Notes: generated from the letters alone by a model not told the origin. A stretch of DNA of 32,402 nt from an uncultured Schlesneria sp. (GCA_903871875.1 CAIQIR010000115.1:1-32402); one strand, 5' to 3'. Counted from the stretch's first letter, positions 22,696-31,643 are shown. A program made the numbers and translations.

Positions 22696-23424
22696 TTACC
22701 TGCTCTCTGACGGCAACTGCAACAGCTCCGCCATCACCGGGTCGACGACCACTCGGCCCGATGCCACATGGGGTGCCAGCAATGTCTGCAGGCACATTTG
22801 TTCCTGAGTAAAATTGTGATCCCTGGCCGAGGCCGGCCGATCATGGAAATAATGCGGCGTGTCCCGAAAGAACGAAAAGCCGGTGATGTAAAGCGTCTCG
22901 CAACGCAGACTATTCAAGGCAAACAGTGTCGCCATCATGCCGGTCGACGGAAAGCTGCCCCACCGCCGCACCCATTCGTAGAACGCGTCCCACTCGGGTA
23001 CGAAGACGTCGGTACGTCGCATCGCCTTGAGACCAGCCACAATATGCTCTGAGTGACGATGGTGGAGGTGATGGCGGCGCCGTTTCCGGAAATTGTTGGG
23101 CACCGAAGCCACGATATACTTCGCTTGATCAAGCTCTGGTCTTTCATAGCGGATATCGGTGAAGAAATTCGTCAAGAACAGGTCGACACGTGTACCGACC
23201 TGAGCCTCGAATCCGCTGGTCTGAAAGTTGTTCATCCGGATAACCAGTTCATGGCTGTCGATCAGGGGGCCCTGCGCCAGCTCGCCGAGATACCCGGCAT
23301 TGCCCACCACCGCGACCGACTTCACATCGCACTCGGGGAACGATCTCCAGCTTCGTACGTTCAACGCTCGCTGCTGCCAGCGGGTGATGAGGGCCTTCAC
23401 AAAAGTGGGATTCCAGCGATACAT
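22696..23424 (-). CDS. Glycosyltransferase family 29 (sialyltransferase-fold)
   Basis: The protein has 242 residues with the sialylmotifs of GT29 in order. The L-motif is SVAVVGNAGYLG to GPLIDSHELVIRMNNF (36-67). The S-motif is PSTGMMATLFALNSLRCETL to YITGF (159-183). The very short motif is H203 with E208 (HNFTQE, H-x4-E), where His is the catalytic base in animal enzymes. There is no membrane anchor, unlike Golgi sialyltransferases, so it is probably cytoplasmic and coupled to lipid-linked glycan assembly. Donors of this family are CMP-activated nonulosonates, or CMP-Kdo in plants and some bacteria. GAGG precedes the ATG. It is the fourth gene of the operon and is coupled to the GT4 gene. 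Confidence 0.8.
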   Translation of the reverse strand: MYRWNPTFVKALITRWQQRALNVRSWRSFPECDVKSVAVVGNAGYLGELAQGPLIDSHELVIRMNNFQTSGFEAQVGTRVDLFLTNFFTDIRYERPELDQAKYIVASVPNNFRKRRRHHLHHRHSEHIVAGLKAMRRTDVFVPEWDAFYEWVRRWGSFPSTGMMATLFALNSLRCETLYITGFSFFRDTPHYFHDRPASARDHNFTQEQMCLQTLLAPHVASGRVVVDPVMAELLQLPSESR

Positions 23425-23432
23425 GGAGGCCT

Positions 23433-24380
23433 CTAGGCGGCAGGCCGGTAAGTCGTGGTTAACTCGAAATCGGCGATCGTCTCACGCCAGGCGTCACTGA
23501 GACTTTCTCGCCAGCCGGTCAACGCCCGCCAGCCGACAGCGTCTTCGAGCTTCCGTGAGTCGCCGCAACTGCGATCAATCTCGCCACCAGATGATGGGAT
23601 CTGGGCATCGATCAGTTCGTAGCCACCCGCCAACGCGCAAATCTGTTTTGCCAACTGTCGAACGGAGGTCTCCTGGCCGGTGCTGACATTGAAGACACGC
23701 AATCGACCTGTCTCGGCCGGCAGCCCCCGTACGACGCTGACGATCGCATCAGCGACGTCGCGAACATCGATAAAATCTCGCGTCGAATCGCCGCTCGCAA
23801 CGCTGATCGGCTCGTTACGGCCAGCATTCCTCAATGCCACCAGACGACGAATCAAAGCACCGGCCAGATAGTGTGCGGGTTGGCCTGGACCGACGATGTT
23901 GAACGGCCGCAACGAAACGATGTCCAACCCCCAATGAATGGCCGCGATCTGAGCAATCTGCGTCTGCGCCAACTTCGATTGACCCAATGGCGAATTCGGA
24001 CCCGGCGGAAAATCCTCTCGGATGGGCAAGCGGCCTTCGGGAACACGGCCATACTCCGCGGCACTTCCCATCAAGATGATCCGAGCCTGAGGGCAATGGC
24101 GTGCGGTCGCCTCCAGCAGATGACCTGTCCCGTTGGAGTGCAGCTTCACGGCGCCGTCTGGATCGTGACGGGGGATACCGGCAAATGAAAGAACCCAATC
24201 CGGCTGGCAATCGGCCAACAGTTCGTCGAGTTGCCGTGGTTGCAAGAGATCACAAACACGAACAACGTCCGGTGCCGCCTGTCGCGACGTGACAAGAACC
24301 TCGTAGCCGGCATGACGCAGTCGTTCGACCACGTGCCGTCCGAGAAACGATCGTCCTGCGACAACCAGGCAGCGAGTCAC
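23433..24380 (-). CDS. Atypical extended SDR (NAD-dependent epimerase/dehydratase-like)
   Basis: The protein has 315 residues from a GTG at 24380, which follows the nucleotidyltransferase stop by one base and uses AAGG inside that gene; the ATG at 24422 would overlap it. The fold signatures are clear: DWVLSFAGIP, IILMGSAAEYG, SLRPFNIVGPGQ, STRDFIDVRDVADAI and VFNVSTGQETSV. Two hallmarks are abnormal. The Rossmann loop reads VAGRSFLG (7-14), one residue shorter than GxxGxxG and without the middle Gly. The catalytic YxxxK reads LGQSK (132-136), with Leu for Tyr. It may be a reductase using other residues, or a non-catalytic partner. By context it would act on the product of the LegB-like dehydratase. 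Confidence 0.8.
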   Translation of the reverse strand: MTRCLVVAGRSFLGRHVVERLRHAGYEVLVTSRQAAPDVVRVCDLLQPRQLDELLADCQPDWVLSFAGIPRHDPDGAVKLHSNGTGHLLEATARHCPQARIILMGSAAEYGRVPEGRLPIREDFPPGPNSPLGQSKLAQTQIAQIAAIHWGLDIVSLRPFNIVGPGQPAHYLAGALIRRLVALRNAGRNEPISVASGDSTRDFIDVRDVADAIVSVVRGLPAETGRLRVFNVSTGQETSVRQLAKQICALAGGYELIDAQIPSSGGEIDRSCGDSRKLEDAVGWRALTGWRESLSDAWRETIADFELTTTYRPAA

Positions 24381-24381
24381 T

Positions 24382-25104
24382 TCAGGCCGCCTTTCCCTCG
24401 AGCGTTTCGCTTCCCGCATCACCGAAAAGTTCGTTCGCTTTTTGAAAATCCTCGTGCCGTCCCAAGTCGAGCCACAGCGAGTCTGTTGCGAACGTATTCA
24501 CCTTCTGGCCATCGCCGATCAGGCGTAAGACCAGGTCTGGAAAATCGAGCCGCTCGTCGACTCCGATCCAATCCAATACGCGAGGTTCATAAACATAGAT
24601 TCCCATGCTGACTTCGTGATGCAGCGTCGGCTTCTCGATGTAGTCCACGACCATTCCGTCCGCGTCGGTTTCGACAATGCCAAAATCCAGCCGCACGGGC
24701 TGGCGATGCGTGGCGATCGTCAGGATCGCGTTCTGCTTCCGATGCGATTCGAATAACAAAGATAGGTCCAGGTCGGTCAAGACATCTCCATTGATGACCA
24801 GGAAGGTCTCATCGAGTCCCCCAATCGTCTTGATCGCTCCAGAGGTGCCCAGCGGTTGGGATTCCTCGACGCAGTCAATCTCCAGCAGGTCGGTGATCTC
24901 GTCATTATTTCGCAGGTACGACTTGAAGTAGCGGCTCATGTACCCCAGGGCCAACGTGGCGCGCGTGATGCCATGAGCGGCCAGGTGACGCAGCACCAGT
25001 TCCAGGATGGGTGTTTGTCCGACGGGTAACAGCGGCTTGGGGATTACCGACGTATACGGACTCAGACGCGTGCCGCGCCCGCCCGCAAGGATCACGGCTC
25101 TCAT
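24382..25104 (-). CDS. Sugar-1-phosphate nucleotidyltransferase
   Basis: The protein has 240 residues from the ATG at 25104; a longer frame upstream lies inside the preceding gene. The NTP-transferase signature is LAGGRGTRLSPYTS (7-20) with K23 and P24 in IPKPLLPVG. LGTSGAIKT contacts the base, NGDVLTD (105-111) binds the metal, and WLDLGRHEDFQKANELF closes the domain. It resembles mannose-1-phosphate guanylyltransferase-like enzymes and the nucleotidyltransferase domain of PtmE/LegX (GDP-GlcN synthesis). The base and sugar cannot be told apart by eye. It overlaps the LegB-like gene (ATGA) and is followed one base later by the SDR, so the three make a sugar-activation module. Confidence 0.84.
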   Translation of the reverse strand: MRAVILAGGRGTRLSPYTSVIPKPLLPVGQTPILELVLRHLAAHGITRATLALGYMSRYFKSYLRNNDEITDLLEIDCVEESQPLGTSGAIKTIGGLDETFLVINGDVLTDLDLSLLFESHRKQNAILTIATHRQPVRLDFGIVETDADGMVVDYIEKPTLHHEVSMGIYVYEPRVLDWIGVDERLDFPDLVLRLIGDGQKVNTFATDSLWLDLGRHEDFQKANELFGDAGSETLEGKAA

Positions 25105-26090
25105 CGTTGATAGGCCTCCAAGTTGTGGCCGGAGAAATGCGATCCGACCCAATCGAGTGTTTGTGCGAGACCGTCCTCGAAAGTCGTTTGCGGGATCCAT
25201 CCCGCCTCTGCGCGAGCTTTCGCAGCGTTTCCGATCAGGCAATTGACCTCACTGTCAGCCGGACGGACCCGTTCCTGATCAACCTCAACCGGTAAATCGG
25301 CACCGACCATGCCTCGGACCAGATCGACCAGTTCCGACACACGAATCCCTCGTCCCGTAGCCAGATTGGTGACTTGTCCCACCAGTGAATCGGACCGAGC
25401 CACCGCGAGAAATCCGGCCACAGTATCTTGAACAAACACGAAATCTCGAATCGTTGCCAGATTGCCCAGACGAAGTGACCCCCGGAACTTGGCTTGTGCA
25501 CAAATTGTCGGGATCAGGGCTCGCAGACTCTGCCGGGGACCGAACGTGTTGAACGGACGGACGATCGACACCGGAAGACCAAAGCTGCGTTGATAACTGA
25601 TCGCCAACTGATCCGCGCCGATCTTGCTGGCTGCGTAGGGTGACTGAGCCGAAAGCGGGTGCTCTTCATCGATTGTCGGAGTGCGCGCCGAGCCATAGAC
25701 CTCGCTGGTGGAGGTCATCATCGTGCGTTCGATACCCAGTTGACGGGCCGCCTCCAGGACGTTGAGAGTGCCCACGACGTTCACGTCGATATAGGAAGCC
25801 GGCGACACATAGCTGTAGGGAATGCCGATCAGTGCGGCCAGATGAAAAATCCACAGACAGCCCTCGGCAGCACGTAAGACATCCGCAGCGACACGAACGT
25901 CGCCATAGCAAAGCTCCAGATTCGGGTGACCGCAACCGATCACCTCGGCCAGGTCTCCCGCACTTGCGCGGGACGTGTATCGCAGCAGGGCCCGGACCCG
26001 GTAACCCTCTTTCAACAACAACTCGACCAGGTGACTTCCGATAAAACCGCCCGCTCCTGTCACGAGAACTGGTTGTCTGTGTTTGGACAT
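25101..26090 (-). CDS. NAD-dependent 4,6-dehydratase, LegB-like SDR
   Basis: The protein has 329 residues from the ATG at 26090. A long frame that stays open upstream to 27680 is antisense to the GT2 gene and is not coding. The nucleotide-binding motif is VTGAGGFIGSH (10-20). The catalytic elements are STSEVYG (127-133) and YAASK (152-156), all intact. The segment IFHLAALIGIPYSYVSP, then SYIDVNVVGTLNVLEAARQLG, is the hallmark of the LegB-type dehydratases that make 4-keto-6-deoxy (acetamido) sugars. RPFNTFGPRQS and RDFVFVQDTV are further family marks. It is the first gene of the minus-strand operon and overlaps the nucleotidyltransferase gene. Related SDRs feed several deoxy-amino sugar pathways, so the exact product is open. 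Confidence 0.85.
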   Translation of the reverse strand: MSKHRQPVLVTGAGGFIGSHLVELLLKEGYRVRALLRYTSRASAGDLAEVIGCGHPNLELCYGDVRVAADVLRAAEGCLWIFHLAALIGIPYSYVSPASYIDVNVVGTLNVLEAARQLGIERTMMTSTSEVYGSARTPTIDEEHPLSAQSPYAASKIGADQLAISYQRSFGLPVSIVRPFNTFGPRQSLRALIPTICAQAKFRGSLRLGNLATIRDFVFVQDTVAGFLAVARSDSLVGQVTNLATGRGIRVSELVDLVRGMVGADLPVEVDQERVRPADSEVNCLIGNAAKARAEAGWIPQTTFEDGLAQTLDWVGSHFSGHNLEAYQR

Positions 26091-26438
26091 GGGCGCGGCA
26101 CACGCTTGTAAGATTTCCAGGACAAACCCGCGTTTTCTAGCACTTGCTATCGAAGCGCACAAGTTCGACTTTTGACAGTGCATCAGCACCGCGTCACGCT
26201 CATCTGGAAGACAGAAATGCCACCCGATGACGAATCGAGAGCCGTTTCGACATTTGATGGCCTGAGACTTGCCACGAGCATGACTCAGCCAGATTGGCTC
26301 TTTGATTCTCGGCTTCGCGGTTGGATCGCAAAATCGATATTGGGCAATCGTCAGGTTGCGGATAGATTGAGCCAAACTTTTTGAGTCGTTCTTTCGAATA
26401 CGTTTCCATTGAACGGGCAGTTGCATCCAGGACGTCGA
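26091..26438. other. Divergent promoter region of the glycan operon and GT2
   Basis: Starts of the LegB-like gene (minus) and the GT2 gene (plus) face away from this 348-bp gap, so both promoters should lie here. A plus-strand frame of 70 codons (26172-26384) has no ribosome site and is left uncalled. TTGACA at 26175 is present without a convincing -10 partner. Confidence 0.45.
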
Positions 26439-27317
26439 ATGCCACAGCAACTCCAAATCTCGGTCTTGGTTTCGGCTTACAAAAGGCCCGATCATCTCCG
26501 GCGGGCGCTGTTGTCGCTGCAGTTGCAGCGGGATGTCGCCGGCCTGATGGAAGTCGTCGTCTCGGACGACGGATCGCCGGACGTGACCCGGCCGGTCGTG
26601 GAGGCCTTTGCTCGGCGAGTGGACTTCCCCGTCCGATACACGACACATCCCCACGAAGGTTTTCGACTGGCCCTTTGCCGCAACGAAGCGGCACTCGTCT
26701 CGCAGGCCCCCTACCTGCTGTTCACTGACGGTGATTGCATCCTGCCTGAGGATCATGTTCGTTGTCACCTTGATTATCGCCGACAGGGTCGCGTCGTACT
26801 GGGCGACTGCTATCGTCTCGACCGTCACACCTCCGAACAGATCACCGACGGCACTTTGCGAAGTGGCGAGTATCTGGCGTGGATTCCGCGGCGCGAGCGG
26901 CGGCGCATGGCGATGAAGGCCTTTCGTGCGTGGTGGTATCAGCTGCTGCGACGTCCGATGCGTCCTCGAATGAGCGGCAACAATATCGGGATCTGGCGGA
27001 CGGATTTCGACCGCGTGAACGGCTTCGACGAGAACTTCGTCGGCTGGGGACTGGAAGACCGCGACCTGCAATTTCGACTTGGCCGACTGGGACTTCGTTT
27101 CACCTCGATTCTTAGCCGGACAGTCACATGCCACCTGTGGCATCCCCCCGACGACACCTTCGTCCGCAACAGCCAAGGCACGACAAATCTGGAGTACAGC
27201 CAGCGAAAGGATATCCCCGCGCGCTGCCGGACCGGCCTGGTCGAGCGACGCAGGATCAGCGGCCCCGCTTTGTCGGAACCCAACGTCCTGGTTCCCATGA
27301 ACGCCAATCCGGGATGA
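26439..27317 (+). CDS. Glycosyltransferase family 2
   Basis: The protein has 292 residues from the ATG at 26439 (AGGA 7 bases upstream); an earlier TTG is less likely. It is a GT-A enzyme: ISVLVSAYKRPDHLRRAL, VVVSDDGSPD (DDGS 43-46), LLFTDGDCILP (D97-G-D99, metal and nucleotide-sugar binding), then NGFDENFVGWGLEDRDLQFR (194-213). The last element is the galactosyltransferase-type C-terminal motif with catalytic acids in GLED. SGNNIGIWRTDF is also conserved in this subgroup. It has no membrane segment. It is transcribed away from the glycan operon and presumably contributes to the same structure. Confidence 0.85.
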   Translation: MPQQLQISVLVSAYKRPDHLRRALLSLQLQRDVAGLMEVVVSDDGSPDVTRPVVEAFARRVDFPVRYTTHPHEGFRLALCRNEAALVSQAPYLLFTDGDCILPEDHVRCHLDYRRQGRVVLGDCYRLDRHTSEQITDGTLRSGEYLAWIPRRERRRMAMKAFRAWWYQLLRRPMRPRMSGNNIGIWRTDFDRVNGFDENFVGWGLEDRDLQFRLGRLGLRFTSILSRTVTCHLWHPPDDTFVRNSQGTTNLEYSQRKDIPARCRTGLVERRRISGPALSEPNVLVPMNANPG

Positions 27318-27613
27318 CCAGGGACGAGCGAGGCCACGAACGAAATTTGCCACCGAACATCGATCGCCGCACCCACGCGGTCCAACCGAAGTTTCGGGGC
27401 AACAATTTCGGCGCTGAAACGAGTTGGAGTCGTCAAAACCAGTGAAGTCTTTTTTGAATGACATCTTCCCCGTCCTTGACCTCGGTTCAGAACGTGATCG
27501 ATCAAGTCCACCTTGAGTTGCTCGTGCCATCGTCACACGCGACAGCGGCCAGCACAGTAACAGGCCCCGTTTTCTCCCTGAACGAGTGAGATCACTAACA
27601 ACGGAGCAACTCA

Positions 27614-28213
27614 ATGAAGCCGATTGTGGTTGACCAGAAGGTTTGCTATCCCGAAAACCGCTTGAAGTCGGCCGCCGCAAAGATGTGGAGTGAGTTCTTC
27701 CGAATTGTGGATCAGCGTGTCGATGTTGCCCATTGGAAGATTGGTGAGGGGACGGTGAAATTGTCCGCTCGCGTCAGTTCCATTGAGGAAGCTGGTCCTG
27801 ATTGCGTCGACTTCGATCGCATTTTCGTTTTGGTCCATGGAATCTCTGAAATTCTGAATGCCCAATTGGGATCGGAATCTGCGCTCAATAAAACGCGAAA
27901 CGAATATCGAGCTTGGGTTGAGGAAGGAATTATGGAAGCATTCCACAGCGTGCGAATCAAAAACAAATTTGACAAATTTATCGCCGCCAAGACTGGCAAT
28001 GCAAACTTTGCGATCGTTTCGGCGGAAATGGATTGGGGCCTGATCAACGACGAACTCTCGTTGCTGTGGACAAGGAAGAAGACATTTACGATCGCTGTCA
28101 TTAAGGGGCGTCAAAAGGCAGTCACCAAAAAGCGTCGCGCCCGGAAAATCAGGCCGAAAGAATTGGAACGCAGAGGGTTGCGAAAGCCAAAACAATTGGG
28201 ACGAGAAGAATAA
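27614..28213 (+). CDS. Basic hypothetical protein
   Basis: The protein has 199 residues. The start at 27614 has CGGAG 7 bases upstream. No family is recognised. The first ~150 residues mix helices and strands (AAAKMWSEFFRIVDQRV, FDRIFVLVHGISEILNAQ, NEYRAWVEEGIMEAF, NFAIVSAEMDWGLINDEL). The C-terminal ~45 residues are strongly basic (RKKTFTIAVIKGRQKAVTKK, RRARKIRPKELERRG), suggesting nucleic-acid binding or a disordered tail. There is no signal peptide, so it is cytoplasmic. By eye its codon use is more AT-tolerant than that of the neighbouring genes, which hints at separate ancestry. It stands alone between the GT2 gene and the convergent PVC-type gene. Confidence 0.6.
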   Translation: MKPIVVDQKVCYPENRLKSAAAKMWSEFFRIVDQRVDVAHWKIGEGTVKLSARVSSIEEAGPDCVDFDRIFVLVHGISEILNAQLGSESALNKTRNEYRAWVEEGIMEAFHSVRIKNKFDKFIAAKTGNANFAIVSAEMDWGLINDELSLLWTRKKTFTIAVIKGRQKAVTKKRRARKIRPKELERRGLRKPKQLGREE

Positions 28214-28426
28214 AGAGAAATTCTGGTTTTGAGAAAACGATACGCTTCAGTCACCTGGAATCCGCAAAGACTTTTTATTTTGGATGACGTCTCCCTCGTT
28301 GATTTCCTCGGTGAAGCATGTGGTCGACAAACCCATCCTGCGAGGCTTGTCAGTGCGTGCCCTCACCACACGTCAGACGATCTCACCAGGCCGGTAACGT
28401 AAAACGTCCGCTTTTTTTTCGAGAAC

Positions 28427-31372
28427 TTACTGGACCGTCGTTGCTGGCGGCGGAACAGGGCGTTGCAAGAATTCCAACAGATGGGCCAGGTCTTGTGGAC
28501 TGAGTTTCTCTTCAAAGCCATCCGGCATCAGTGACTTCCCGTTGGGACGAAGTTCTTCGATCTGGGTTCGAAGAATCTCGTCTTCCGCTCCCTGAATCCG
28601 CCGCAGCCTGATGGCGGTCGCCGTGTCCGCCGCCAGCAGGCCGGTATAGATCTGCCCCCGAGATGTCACCACGACATAGTTCACGAAGTCGGGCGAGACT
28701 TCTTTACTCGGGTTGAGAATATCCGACAGCAGCGCGGCCTTGGGCCGACTTCCCACACCGGACAACTCCGGTCCGACACGTGCCCCTTGGCCTCGCACTT
28801 GATGGCACCCCGCACAATCGCGTGAGAACAACGCGGCACCTTTGATCGTGTCACCGGCCAACTCCAAGGCCGCCTGATATTTCGTCACGACGGCTTCGCG
28901 ATCACTGTTCTCCAATGGTTTGAGCAATTGCGCCACGCGCGCCTTCAATCCTGGATCAGCGACGCGAGCCAGTGACTCGCGCGACATAAAATCGATTTCC
29001 GTCGGGCTGATCGTCTGTTGTTCCACAGCATCCAGCAACACCGCCACGAGCGCCGGCTGGCGAACCAGGGCCCTGACCAATTCACGCCGCGTGTTGATCG
29101 GATAGGTCAACCAGCTGTCGAGACACTTCTGTCCCAATTCCGCGTCTCCCAGTTCCGCCAATCCGGCGGCAGCCGCCGCTTGCAGCGGCGCGGAAGCCTC
29201 TGCGGCGAGGAACGATGGCAGCAACGTCCGAGCCGCATGCGCATCCATCTGCACCAGCAACTTGAACGCCATCAACCGGTGCGTCTCGGGAGCACGCGGA
29301 TTCATGGCGGTGGTTTCTGCCAGGGCCAGCACGCGACGCAGGGCAGGGATCTGGGGCCGGAGTGTTTCCGAGGGCGCATCGACCATTTTTCGCAGCGACA
29401 CGTCACTGCGAGCCAGTCCCTCCGCGAGTCCACTGAGCAGCGAGAGCGAAGCCCCCTCATCGACGGACGTCGTGTCACCCAGAATCGAAATCGTGCCGGC
29501 GATCTCGGCGTCCTGTCGTCGTGCCCCGATCAGGACGGTGAGACTTCGCAAGAATTCGTGCTTCGCGGTCGATGCTTCCCGGCAGCATCCCGTTTGCTCT
29601 TGCGCGAGAGTCTGCAGAAACAAAAACGCCGTTTTGCCCAACCCGCTTAAGACGGCCATCCGCACCCACTCATCGTCGGCATCCTGCTCTGCGATCCGCG
29701 CCAAGGCCGTCAGCGCCTGGGACGATTCAAGATCCCCCAGCGCCAGCGCCGTTTGAAATCGCACTCGAGGGTGGCCGTCTGCAGCCAGTTCCAGCAGTCT
29801 CGTAATCAGTTGCGGCGGCGCACCAGCTTGCTGGCGGAACAAGATCACCCCTTGCTCTCGAACTTCCGCCGTGGGATCTTTCAACGCGGACTCGATCTGT
29901 TCCACACGCAGTGCATTCAGCCCCTTCAACGTCCACAGCGCGCAAGCGCGGGCCACGGGCGAAGTCCCTCGCTCGACAATCTGCTGCACGACGGGAATCG
30001 CCTGCTTGTCCTGCCGCTCAACGAGCAACCTTTGAACCGTGTCGCGGACCCAGGCATTTTCCGAATTCAATCTCCCCGCCAATTCCGCAGTCGACAATGT
30101 CGCCAGGGAAACACTCGGCAGGCGAGGCGAGTAATCCTTGTGCCGAATCCGCCAGATGCGGCCATGGTCGCTGCCGGTGCGGAAGTTGACACTCTTACGC
30201 AACGCCTCTTGTACGAACTGGGGATGTTCGACCCATTCCCGGTAAAAGTCGGCCAGATAAAGACAGCCGTCCGGCCCCGTCGCCAGGTTCACCGGATGGC
30301 ACCAGCGATCCGTCGAAGCCAGGAACTCTTGCTGGACCTCTTCGCGCGTGGCCACGAAGGTGGCTCCGCGCGGCTGGAGTGTCTTGCGATGCACAAGATT
30401 CGTCAGCGGTTCACACATGAAGGCATTTCCGCGATAGTTCGGCCCCAGGCCATCACCGCGAAAAATCATCGTGCCGCAACTGGCATTGAAGTAGTCCGTC
30501 CGCTCGCGATTGAACGTCTTGGGAACGGCACTGATCGGAAAGACTCGTCCGGTGTCGCTGGCCTCCGTAATCAGGGCGATCGAATTTCCACTCGTCAGAT
30601 GCGGGTTACGGTTGAGGTCTTGTTCTTCAATCGCCGCGTAGCGAAGAGGGACCGTGTTCCACGAGAGAAATCGGTGGTTGAAATCGTCACGCCCCAATCC
30701 AAACTGGCTGAAGCCGGCGATCGCCTGGAATTCGCCCGTCGCGGGCCGGAAGCGAAAGTCATGTCGGCGGATCGGCACGGCCAGCGTGGATGCATCCTGC
30801 GGCCGACGGATCTCTCCGCCGCTTCGCCCATTGGCTCCATAGACCCAATTGTCGAGTCCCCAGAGTAAGCCGTTAACCCGCAGTTGTTGGTTCCCCTCCG
30901 CGAATCCAGTGAGGATCACTCGTCGCTCTTCGGCCCGTCCGTCACCGTCCGCGTCTTTGAAGAACAGGATCTCGGGCGCACAGGTCACCAGCAGTCCTCC
31001 GTTCCAGGCCAGTGCACCGGTGGGAAACTTCAGCCCTTCCACAAACGTCGAAGACTTCTCATACACACCGTCGTGATCGAGATCCTGAAACAGCTTGATC
31101 TTTCCGCCCGTCTCCGCAGTTGGATAATCACTCATCTCGACGACATACAGTCGCTCGTCGGCGTCCCAGGTCATCGCCACCGGACTGTTAATCGCCGGCT
31201 CGGACAACACCAGTTCAATCATCAAGTTGGGATCAGCGAGTCGAATCGCGGCCCGCGATTCGGCGGGAGCAAGCGGTCCCGTGACGTCGACGTTGCCAGC
31301 CGGGTCCGCCAAGAGTTGCGCCCAGATGATCATCTGATAGATGGCGGGCGCTGGCACAAACAGTGATCGCAT
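28427..31372 (-). CDS. PVC-type heme-binding CxxCH protein (dehydrogenase-like, HEAT repeats)
   Basis: The protein has 981 residues with an N-terminal signal (MRSLFVPAPAIYQMIIWAQLL). Residues ~45-420 form a glucose/sorbosone-dehydrogenase-like beta-propeller (MTWDADERLYVVEMSDYP, LVTCAPEILFFKDADGDGR, NGLLWGLDNWVYGANG, GPDGCLYLADFYREWVEHP). Residues ~430-840 are alpha-helical HEAT-like repeats. The C-terminus is a cytochrome c domain: CAGCH (853-857) for covalent heme, and SLMPDG with M949 as probable distal ligand. This fusion is characteristic of planctomycetes, where dozens of paralogs are common. It is probably a periplasmic electron-transfer oxidoreductase for sugars or other organic compounds; the substrate is unknown. 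GGGAG precedes the ATG at 6 bases. It is monocistronic here. Confidence 0.9.
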   Translation of the reverse strand: MRSLFVPAPAIYQMIIWAQLLADPAGNVDVTGPLAPAESRAAIRLADPNLMIELVLSEPAINSPVAMTWDADERLYVVEMSDYPTAETGGKIKLFQDLDHDGVYEKSSTFVEGLKFPTGALAWNGGLLVTCAPEILFFKDADGDGRAEERRVILTGFAEGNQQLRVNGLLWGLDNWVYGANGRSGGEIRRPQDASTLAVPIRRHDFRFRPATGEFQAIAGFSQFGLGRDDFNHRFLSWNTVPLRYAAIEEQDLNRNPHLTSGNSIALITEASDTGRVFPISAVPKTFNRERTDYFNASCGTMIFRGDGLGPNYRGNAFMCEPLTNLVHRKTLQPRGATFVATREEVQQEFLASTDRWCHPVNLATGPDGCLYLADFYREWVEHPQFVQEALRKSVNFRTGSDHGRIWRIRHKDYSPRLPSVSLATLSTAELAGRLNSENAWVRDTVQRLLVERQDKQAIPVVQQIVERGTSPVARACALWTLKGLNALRVEQIESALKDPTAEVREQGVILFRQQAGAPPQLITRLLELAADGHPRVRFQTALALGDLESSQALTALARIAEQDADDEWVRMAVLSGLGKTAFLFLQTLAQEQTGCCREASTAKHEFLRSLTVLIGARRQDAEIAGTISILGDTTSVDEGASLSLLSGLAEGLARSDVSLRKMVDAPSETLRPQIPALRRVLALAETTAMNPRAPETHRLMAFKLLVQMDAHAARTLLPSFLAAEASAPLQAAAAAGLAELGDAELGQKCLDSWLTYPINTRRELVRALVRQPALVAVLLDAVEQQTISPTEIDFMSRESLARVADPGLKARVAQLLKPLENSDREAVVTKYQAALELAGDTIKGAALFSRDCAGCHQVRGQGARVGPELSGVGSRPKAALLSDILNPSKEVSPDFVNYVVVTSRGQIYTGLLAADTATAIRLRRIQGAEDEILRTQIEELRPNGKSLMPDGFEEKLSPQDLAHLLEFLQRPVPPPATTVQ

Positions 31373-31643
31373 TCTGATCTCCCGATATCGACGAAGTCTG
31401 CTAACGCTGGGTCAGGCAATTCCTTCGCGTCCTGCGACGCTGGCTCTGAGCAAAGTCGATCTACCGCAGCCATCGGCCGTCAAACCGATCGCACGCTGGC
31501 CGACTTGATCGTTGTATGGTAGCCCATCGAATTCCGAATTCCTTCTGTCACGGCCGCCACAGGGAAGGGCTCGCTCGTCGGTGACTCGTATTTCGGCCCG
31601 TCGTTCGATCGTTTGCCGCGATCCCGATTTTTTGCAAATTTGC

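Noticed and set aside
25101-27680. A single 859-codon open frame on the minus strand, seemingly an epimerase with a long N-terminal domain
   Set aside because: The part upstream of 26090 is antisense to the well-supported GT2 gene and reads as nonsense protein; the SDR starts cleanly at MSKHRQPVLVTG.
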